Source: Marvania coccoides (taxonomy: Eukaryota > Chlorophyta > Trebouxiophyceae > Chlorellales > Chlorellaceae). Taken from it: DNA of 64,000 bases. The position numbers and the translations under genes are program-made. Below, piece after piece: positions 56,445 through 64,000 of this stretch. How positions within the stretch are numbered: the first letter of the stretch is position 1; each line of letters starts with the position of its first letter. The stretch is taken from NCBI GenBank assembly GCA_963854735.1, contig OY978106.1, forward strand, positions 806,001 through 870,000, read 5' to 3'. The notes beneath the pieces are model-generated. The model did not search any database. It had not been told where the DNA came from and was given only the letters and a program-made list of their open reading frames with translations.

Positions 56445-57019
56445 CAACTGCGATTCTTCTTCTCGCGGCCTAATCTGTTTTATTTCTTTTCGGTTTTGAT
56501 AAACTGCATTTTGTTCTTCTGAACATTTTTTGATACCAGTTCATTCTTTTGACATATTTTTTTTGAGTCGGAAGAGCTTGGAGCACAAAGATCACTCAGC
56601 GGTGGCCGATGCGCAGGCAACCGTCACTTGAAATACACCATTTTTTAATTTTAATTTTGGTAAGTCTCTCACTTAGTTAAAAAGAAAGTCCACACTGATA
56701 AAAGAAAGGGCGAATGTTTGGTTGAAAAATTGCGCATCAGCTTGCCACGCAATAAAACAAATCGCACCCTTTAATATTTGAACTTTTAATTTAATTATTT
56801 AAACTGTCGATTCGCGCAAACCACGCTCTTCCAGACATTCACTATTATTTGATCTCGAGGTCTGAACGGGTTTACTAAAAGCTCACGCAAGTCAGCCAGG
56901 CCACTTGAGCACTTTATAACAGACCAGCGATGCCAGATTGCCCCATATAACCGCTTCATTTTCCTCGACTGATCCCCAGCCATCACCCAGTTGCACCTTA
57001 ATTTTTCACCAGTCAAATT
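56445..57019. other. Intergenic region, 575 bp
   Basis: Carries the 3' UTR of the RAB3GAP2-like gene and the promoter of the CDPK gene. AT-rich; nothing else recognised. Confidence 0.45.
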
Positions 57020-59296
57020 ATGAAGCAATTCGTGTTTTCCAACGATCCCATCGACCCTGCCCTAGAGCTCGGCTATCTCCGCAACCTGTACGATGTCTAT
57101 CAACAGGGCAGCGCCAAGCGGCTGGGAAGCGGATCCAACGGCAGCGTTTTCAAAATTACTCGACGCAGTGACAGCGTGCGATTCGCCATCAAAGTCATCC
57201 CCAAGATCGCCACAGACCTCAGCGTACCGAAGGTCATTCGCGCAGCTCAAATCTCATTCATTCGCCGCGAAGTCGAGGTTCTCCTCACGTTGCGCGGCAC
57301 CCTCAACGTGGCAAAACTGGAGCAAGTGTTTGAGGACGCGCATCACGTGTTCCTAGTGATGGAGCTGTGCCGCGGGGGGGTGGTCGTGGGTCGGCATTCG
57401 CATTACACCGAGCCTGAAACTTCTCAAATCATCCGGAGCGTGCTGCAGACCGTGGCCCAGGCCAACGCCCATGGCATCATCCACCGCGACATCAAACCCG
57501 AGAACTTCCTGCTGCTGTCCAAGAGCAAGGACGCCCCCGTCAAGGCCATCGATTTCGGCCTCGCTGCGTTTTACTCTCCCCAGCATCTGCCGGTCACTGC
57601 CCCTCAGCCCTCCGGCACTTTGTGGTGAGCATTTTTGAACCCCCCAAAGTATTTCTGCCTTATTAGTTACTCAAAGAAATGATTATTAGACCCCTTTAAA
57701 ACAATTTTGCTTTTGCATGCTACTCTCTTTAGGTACATGAGCCCTGAAGCCACTCGCGGCCAGTGGTACCCAACCTCCGACGTGTGGAGCGCAGGAATCA
57801 TGGCGGCATACATGCTTATCGGCATCTGCCCCTTTGTGGACAACGTCACGCCGGAAGACCCAAGCCCTGCCCGCGTGTTGTGAGTTTCCGCTCCATTACA
57901 GTATATACGTGCATTACAGGGTTTAAATTCCGCACAAAAATGTTTTAAAATAACGTCTAGTCCCACATTCTTTCTAGAAAGCACTTCGTCACTGTCACTT
58001 ACTTTCCTATGCTTGAATCCCCTTTCTTTTTGATGACTTTGCAGCAATTCCATTCGCACCGAGGAGTTCATCCCCGACGGCCAAAAGTGGAGCAAACTCA
58101 GCTCTGTGACCGTCGATTTCGTCAAGTACCTCCTCGAAAAAGACCCCCTCAAGCGTCCCACTGCCCCTCAAGCCCTCTTGCACCCCTTCCTGCAGAAGAA
58201 AGATAGCTCAACAGCTCTCTCTGCCGTCGACCGCCCCCTAAATCAAACCCTGGTGCAGCGACTGCAGCGGTTTGCTCAGCACGGCGTGTTCAAACGCGTC
58301 ATTCTGGAGCACATCGCCGCTGATTTCATGGCCAAGCACTTCAACGCCAGCGATGACGTTTCTCCCGCTCACCTGTGCTTCTTAATGAACTCCATGGACG
58401 TAGATAGCGACGGGAAAGTGGAAAGGGGAGATCTGCAGGCTGCGCTGCAGCATATGGGCTACAAAGTGGACGACCAGGAGGCGGCAGAGCTGTGAGTTTC
58501 TTTTTGTTTTTTCACATATAAACACTCACATATAAACACGTATTTGCTTTATTATTTCAATTTTAAATAAATGTCTTCAGCGCTACGATTAATTAATTTC
58601 CCCTTAATAATCTGAAGGTTTGACGCAGTGGATGTGGAGCGGCGGGGGGCGGTGCAAAAGGCCGAGCTTTCGGCGAGCCTGCTGGACTGGGGGGAGATCC
58701 AGCGGCGTTATGCGCAGCAGTGGACGCAGTCCGCGCTGCGGGTGTTCCGCGAGCTCGACCGCAATGACGACGGCGAGCTGGACGCATCGGAAATTGCAGC
58801 AATGTTTGACAGCCATATGGAGGCTTACGAAGTGGAGGCTGTAGTGCGTGAGGCGCTGCTGGAGGCGCTGGGTGAGTCACAGCAAGGCACCCCTGACGCC
58901 GTCGCCCACAACAGCTGCAAGAAAGATGCTGAAAATGGGAAGGCCATGAAAAAGAGCAGCAGCATTGAATTTAAAGACATGTTGCACCTGCTGCAGGTAA
59001 TCATGGCTCTTAGAGATTATATATACATACTATTTAAAACAATCCCCATATTTTCTATTATTTTGAGGACTCGACCATCTATTCCCTTTCTATTGCAGTC
59101 GGGCGGAACGATGGACGATCTCCATCTGTTTGACCCCCGCATCAGCACCTCTCCCGACAAGCAGAACTTCTCCCTGGGGCAGCTGGACGAGGCCATTCTG
59201 GCACGCCGCCGACTGAACGCCGGTCCCAATGCTGCAAAGCGAGGCAGCGGAAAAGGCGGCATGCGCCGCGCGCTGAGCCTGAAATGCCTGGGCTGA
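57020..59296 (+). CDS. Calcium-dependent protein kinase (CDPK-like)
   Basis: Exons 57020-57624, 57733-57879, 58045-58491, 58618-58996 and 59099-59296; 591 residues. Kinase domain: glycine loop LGSGSNGSVF (35-44), Lys58 in FAIK, HRDIKPENFLL (catalytic Asp about 157), DFG at 178 and MSPEATRG in place of APE. A junction/autoinhibitory segment follows (about 320-345, FKRVILEHIAADFM), then EF-hands. Loop 1 DVDSDGKVERGD (369-380) and loop 3 DRNDDGELDASE (447-458) look calcium-competent; loop 2 (VDVERRGAVQKAE) lacks key acidic residues and the fourth EF position is obscured by a Lys/Ser-rich insertion. There is no MG start, so no N-myristoylation. A C-terminal extension with RRRLNAGPNAAKRGSGK is atypical. 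It should phosphorylate Ser/Thr in response to calcium. Confidence 0.9.
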
Positions 59297-59823
59297 GCTG
59301 CTCTTATTTTCCACTTCCAACCACATTCATGATATATTGTTATATTTTTATGCATATTTTTGTCGACGTCCTCGTCTATGCGCACTTTTTTTATTTCCAT
59401 GTGTGTATACTCTTTTGAAAGCAATTTTTTTAATGCACGATCTGTCTCTGAATGCTACATCAGCCCAAGCTGAAAATGAACTACTCATGATATGTATTCT
59501 ACCTTCTTAATTGCTCTAGTGATTTAGATTTTTTATTCTTTGCCTGTGTCGGCAGTTTATCTGTTTTCAGTCGCACACAGGGGCCCTCCCCCGCTTTCGC
59601 CCGCTCGGTTCGCGGTGATAATTTGCCTGCCGGTTCATTATTTTTTCTTCCTCTCTGATAATTTTTTCCCCCATTTTTTCTTCTCGTTCTTTTCCCTTCA
59701 TGATACTTTTGATACTTTCTTCCACACCAGAGACAAAAATACTTAAAAAGAAGGCATATACAGACATAAATTAACAGATACATACACAGTTATGATTTAA
59801 AAGATTAAAATTTCAGTTCCCAT
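59297..59823. other. Convergent intergenic region, 527 bp
   Basis: 3' UTRs of the CDPK (+) and sulfotransferase (-) genes; pyrimidine-rich between about 59580 and 59700. No further feature. Confidence 0.5.
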
Positions 59824-61123
59824 TCACCAGCGATTCAAGTCGTTGCAAAACTTTTCGGCAAACTCCAGTTCACCGCGGAACACCCGCCGCAACCGGCCGA
59901 GGTGTCGCCGCACCGCGCCGATTGTCTTGGGGTCTCCCCCACCCGCTGCCGCCAGCACCCTCTCCTCGGGGGCCTTGTCGTCCGCCACCTTCTTCGTCTT
60001 AATATTCTCTGCCGGCAGCCCCAAAAACGAGGTGATCTTTACCGCTGCCGTCTCTGGCTCCGACATGAAATCGCTGTGGAAGATGCACGTCATGGGCACG
60101 CCCGCCAGCACCCGCCGCCACCGCGGCAGCGTGCGGGAGAACTTCAAACTGCCCACCCCCTCCAGCGCATCGTTGGGGCGGTAGTAAGGCGAGCGACACC
60201 GCGCAAACAGCGTCTGGTCCACGCTGAGAATGCCCACCCACGCGGGAGTTTGCGCAACGCCGTCTACTTTCGTCTCCCACCCCGCGGCCTCCAGCACCTC
60301 CTGCTCGCACTTGGCATACTCCTCGTGAGCTTCCAGCAGCGAGTCGCTCCACTGCACGAAGCCCGAGGCGCTGGTGGGCAGACTCTTGCGCTTCATGCGG
60401 TGGAAGTACAGCGACACGTGCGCCTCGACGGGGTCCCGCAGCGTGAAAACCAGCGCCAGCGACCGTGGAAGCAGCGTGGACCGCACCCGATAAGGAGCCA
60501 ACAAGTGGTCAGAGTACTCTGGGGTCTTCTCTGCCACCCACCGGGCGTTGGACTTCATGTTAATGGGCGGGAAGAAAGCTGACAGGGCCTGCGCTGGGTG
60601 GTCGCCGTCCCAGTGCCGGCTGAAATAATACAGCTCGCTGTCGCAGCAGGCGTGGCCCTGCAGCGTGGCATCGCCTACCAGGATGCCTGGGTGTTGTCGC
60701 AGCAGGTCGAAGAGCGGGGTGCTGCTGGTTTGGGCGGGCCCCACTCCTAGCAGCAGCGGCAGGTGCTTTTTGCCGCCCAGCAGCGGGACGCCGGGCTCGC
60801 GGATCAAGGGGGTGATGGATTTGACGCCCTCAAACACGGAAATTGATTGGGTGAGCTCTGCAGAGAGGATTTCGGCGTCAGAAACAGGAGATGTTGCGTG
60901 AGATGTGACGTCTCCAGCGGGAAAGGGGGCGAGATTTCCCCTCACCTATGGTGGTTACTTGTGTAATCATTCCTGCTCGCGATGTTATCCCTCTGGCGGT
61001 GCTCCACATGACGATGCTGGCCGCAAATGCGCTGAACACCAGAGTCGCCAGCGACCTGGTGTGGCAGTTCATTCGGGGGAGGGGAGGCCCCCAGTGGTGT
61101 TTGTTTGGTGTTGAAAACTCCAT
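59824..61123 (-). CDS. Type II membrane sulfotransferase, carbohydrate type
   Basis: Exons 61123-60946 and 60857-59824 (88-nt intron); 403 residues. A short cytosolic N-terminus is followed by one membrane span (LATLVFSAFAASIVMW, about 25-40), giving the type II topology of Golgi sulfotransferases. The 5'-phosphosulfate-binding region is LLLGVGPAQTSSTPLF (about 94-109); a 3'-phosphate-binding stretch LVFTLRDPVEAHVSLY follows near residue 200 with the usual RDP. SVDQTLFARCRSPYY and VPMTCIFHSDFM fit the heparan-sulfate type fold. It would move sulfate from PAPS to a glycan or protein in the Golgi; the acceptor is unknown. The Lys common in the 5' loop (PKxGTT) is not obvious here, so activity is not assured. 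Confidence 0.8.
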
Positions 61124-62007
61124 TTGTTTTATAATGAGCTTGAGAAAGTACTATAATTGACGGGGTCGTTTGCCCAGCCGAAAGATCTAATTCCCTAGCT
61201 GGATAAACTCCTTCAAAAGAGGCATCGCAGCCTTTTAACATGTATGAAATAAATTCTAGCTTGCGTTTCTTTGTTAAAAATCTAGAGGGGGACGCCGATT
61301 TCCCCTCAAAAAGGCTGCTTCCCCTCAACGACCCGGCTTGCGCCCTGGACCATTTTCGCTCCTCAAATGCGAGACATCTGTCGATACGAAAGAATGATGA
61401 CGGCGATGTGAAAACAAGTCGGCGGGTGTCTCATCAACCTGGTTCTTCTGGAGGATCGCTCGGGAAGAGGCACACACTTCGGCTGGCCATCGTGACGCTC
61501 GGCCACTCTACCTCAAGGTGAAAATGACTGCTGAGTGCTGAGTGGGCGGGGAAAAGTTGGTGCGAGCGTCCTTGCCTATCAATGTGGTTGTAACATACAT
61601 CGCCTGATATACTGCGGCTTGAACTCTTTGGAGTACAGCATGCTGCGTATATGAACATTTCACCACATTTCACCATATACGTATGAATTTCTGGGGCTCC
61701 GCAACTATTCAAAGTCTCGCTCTTCCTGCCTCCAGAACAGCGTCAGATATTGTTCATAGTAAATGCTTGCGAATAAATGCCAGCCGAGAGCATCAACTAT
61801 AGTCCAATCATTAAAAATGAAACTGAATTTCGTTTTTTTCCCGTCCTCTTCCCATGTCTTCACCTATCATTATATTTTTTTTCTTAATTCTATTAGCCAC
61901 ATCACCAAGATCTAGGCCACGCCTCCACCTCGCGGCACACGCCAAAATGCTACCTTGATCATTTTTTCGCAAACATTTTCTCAATTCCCCGCTAAAAACC
62001 TCTCGCA
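61124..62007. promoter_or_regulatory. Divergent intergenic region, 884 bp
   Basis: Between sulfotransferase (-) and RAD54B-like (+) genes. Plus-strand frame 61240-61521 shows no domain and is probably random. Promoters of both genes must lie here; no motif was singled out. Confidence 0.4.
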
Positions 62008-64000
62008 ATGGGGGAGGACGCGACCAAAGAAAATTCTGCAGCGCAACCACGCCCCCAGCTCGGCACCTTCAAGCGCCCGCAGTTCAAAGCCCCTGGCTTA
62101 GCCTCGACCGCGGGGCCAGCTCAAAAAAAATTGGCTACCACAGCGAAGCCTTCAGGCAAGCCCATCGCCTCCCTGCCCCAGGCCGTCAACCCCCTACCGC
62201 CACCAGCAGCAGGGTCGCACGACTACTTTTCCGTGCTCTACACCAAGTACCAGCCTACTAAGAAACTTCGAAAGAACAAAAAATTCAACGATGGGGTGTT
62301 AGGCATCGCGCCAGGCAACAAAGCCTCGCTGTACGACGCCGAGGGCAAGCAGGTGGCTGATTCCACGCTGCGGGGGTACGACGCTGCCAGCATGGGCAAC
62401 GGCAGCCAAGTGGTACAAGCTTTCTATTTAAATTTAACTAATGTCTTCCTTCATCTAAAATCGTTTATAAAAGTTTTCTTGCCCCTCTTTTTGAAACAGA
62501 TCATGGGCAACTGGGAGGTGGAGATTGATGAACCCCTCCTCGAAGCCAAGTTCCGCAGTGGAGAGGCCTTCCTCAAATCCTCCGGCCCTCCTCCCCCCGC
62601 CTCCTCCGAAATCGCCGAAAATTCCATCTCTGCCTCCCTCACCGCCTGCACCCTGCCTGCTCCCCTCCGCCGCCCGCTCCTCCCCCAATCGTCTGCCCCT
62701 TTCAAGCGCCCCACAGGCGGCACCGCCCCAGGCCCCCGCCCTGGGCGCCCCAGGCCCCCGCAACAGCTCCACGACCCCACCGCCGCTGACGCTGTGGTCC
62801 TGAACGCAGCGCAGTGGCAAGGTGGTGTCGGCGGGGGTGCTGACACGTGCGCTGTGGTGCTGGACCCCCTGCTGGCGCGCCAAATGCGGCCCCATCAGAT
62901 CGAGGGCGTCAAATTTTTGTACGACTGCGTAGCGGGCATCCGCGACCCCAACCAGCTGGGCGCCATCCTGGCCGACGCCATGGGGCTAGGCAAGACTCTC
63001 ACAACGCTGGCCTTGGTGTGGACGCTGCTCCGCCAGGGCCGCCAAGGCCGGCCCACCGTGCAAAAGGCCATCGTCGTCGCCCCCTCCTCCCTCACGCGCA
63101 ACTGGGCCGCCGAGGCGCGAAAGTGGCTGGGCGACGAGCGGCTCCGCACCGTCATAATCCCTCCCGGCCCTGAAGGCGCCGCTGCCGCCAACTCCTTCAA
63201 GCACGGCTCGGTGACCCGAGTGGCCATCGCTTCCTACGATACCCTGCGCCAGCACGCGCAGGCGCTGGCCGGCTGTGCCGGAATTCTGGTCGCAGACGAA
63301 GGCCACCGCCTGAAGAGCGCCCAAGGCAACAAAACTATTTCAGCGCTGCTCGCGCTGGGCTGCCCCCGCCGCGTCATCCTCACGGGGACCCCGCTGCAGA
63401 ACAACCTGTCGGAGTTCTTCGCGATGGTAGACTTCGTGTGTCCCGAGGATCTCGGCACGCTTTCCACCTTCAACCGAGTTTTTGCGGCGCCGATCGCCCG
63501 CTCCCGCGAGAAGGGCGCCGGCGAAGAGGACCGCGCCCTGGGCAACGCGCGGTCCTCCGAGCTGGCGCGTCGCGTGGAGGCTTTCGTGCTGCGGCGTGGC
63601 GCGGAGATCAACGCGGCGTACCTACCGCCGCTCAGCTCGTTTGTGGTGTTCTGCCGCCCCTCGCAGCTGCAGCTGCGCCTGCTTAGCGGCGCGCTGGGGT
63701 CGAACAGCGTGCGGGGACTGCTGGGCGCCACCGGCTCCGACTTTGGGGACCAGGTAAAAAGCTTGGTTGTTAGTTAAATGTTTTTTCTACTCCTCATTTT
63801 TTTATTTAACTAGTTCCGAACAGCACCCGCGAAAAAATCCTGGGGAGCCCTCGAGTTGTACCCTAAAACCACTTTTTCTATTATAATTATCCCCTTTCCA
63901 TTTGTTTATTTCAACGCCATAATATAACTCTGCTTACACAGGTGCTGTCTGTGCTGACCAACCTGCGCAAGATCTGCAACCACCCGACGCTCTATGACAA
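62008..64000 (+). CDS. RAD54B: RAD54B-like SNF2 DNA translocase, 3'-partial
   Basis: Exons 62008-62412, 62500-63753 and 63942 to the window edge. The N-terminal part has DYFSVLYTKYQ, KFNDGVLGI and MGNWEVEID, the RAD54B pattern. The SNF2 ATPase follows: VVLDPLLARQMRPHQIEGVK, motif I DAMGLGKT (294-301), DEGHRLK (motif II, 401-407), RVILTGTPLQNNLSEFF, AFVLRRGAEI and LSVLTNLRKICNHPTL at the edge. The helicase C lobe lies beyond 64000. RAD54 proteins move on double-stranded DNA and remodel Rad51 filaments in homologous recombination. The usual motif I is DEMGLGKT; Glu is Ala here. Intron 1 (62413-62499, 87 nt) is in frame and without stops; the donor may alternatively be three bases earlier. Confidence 0.92.

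Noticed and set aside
61240..61521. 93-residue frame between the sulfotransferase and RAD54B-like genes
   Set aside because: No domain, mixed composition, no splice context; probably random in intergenic DNA.
1..64000. tRNA or rRNA genes, CRISPR arrays, bacterial operon signals
   Set aside because: Reading intergenic DNA for T-loop and anticodon-arm patterns gave no cloverleaf; there are no spaced direct repeats and the genes are spliced. A tRNAscan-SE run would settle tRNAs.

Overview
This window is eukaryotic nuclear DNA, most likely from a green alga (Chlorophyta). Genes are split by short spliceosomal introns of about 70-400 nt. Exons are GC-rich while introns and intergenic DNA are AT-rich. 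TGTAA, the usual green-lineage algal polyadenylation signal, follows several stop codons. The gene families fit a photosynthetic green lineage: a plant-type HAC histone acetyltransferase, an FKBP16-3-like thylakoid-lumen immunophilin with a Tat signal, an RWA/CAS1-type wall O-acetyltransferase, ALDH22A, a plant-type AsnRS, a calcium-dependent protein kinase, a RAP-domain organelle RNA factor and a Pro-rich wall glycoprotein. I do not name a genus. All exon structures were read by eye from splice motifs, reading frame and family conservation.

Layout. 1-2541: 3' part of a coiled-coil protein with 46-residue repeats. 3.36-9.07 kb: HAC/CBP-type acetyltransferase in seven exons. 10.6-13.6 kb: dual-specificity phosphatase (-), lumenal FKBP (+), mitochondrial MaoC-type dehydratase (-). 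13.8-18.0 kb: RAP-domain protein (+). 18.3-19.7 kb: CDC123 (-). 20.5-24.0 kb: secreted hydroxyproline-rich-type protein with three copies of a domain I do not recognise (-). 24.8-27.5 kb: RWA-like acetyltransferase (+). 27.9-31.9 kb: DUF3429/TMEM69-like protein and nicastrin (+). 32.1-33.5 kb: TIM14 (-) and a twin CX9C CMC1-like protein (+), head to head. 34.3-37.4 kb: AT-hook protein (-) and ALDH22A-like dehydrogenase (+). 37.4-38.8 kb: unassigned. 38.8-42.2 kb: AsnRS (+) and cornichon (-). 42.5-46.6 kb: candidate small gene and a long membrane-anchored coiled-coil protein (+). 47-52.8 kb: a segmental tandem duplication carrying two nearly identical secreted Lys-Pro-Ala-repeat genes (-), an EAF6-like gene between them and a relic of the neighbouring RING gene. 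52.7-54.4 kb: RCHY1/MIEL1-type E3 ligase (-). 54.7-56.4 kb: RAB3GAP2 N-terminal-type protein (+). 57-59.3 kb: CDPK (+). 59.8-61.1 kb: Golgi-type sulfotransferase (-). 62 kb to the end: 5' part of a RAD54B-like translocase (+).

There is no operon logic; genes are individually promoted, often divergently over 200-350 bp. Loose functional groups are chromatin (HAC, EAF6, AT-hook, RAD54B), mitochondrial biogenesis (TIM14, CMC1-like, MaoC dehydratase, possibly the RAP protein) and secretion or cell surface (RWA, Pro-rich glycoprotein, cornichon, sulfotransferase, nicastrin, the two Lys-Pro-Ala proteins). The most unusual observations are the triplicated unknown domain, a high share of GC-AG introns (5 of about 64), the duplicated block whose gene cores stayed identical while flanks diverged, and several short introns that are multiples of three without stops.
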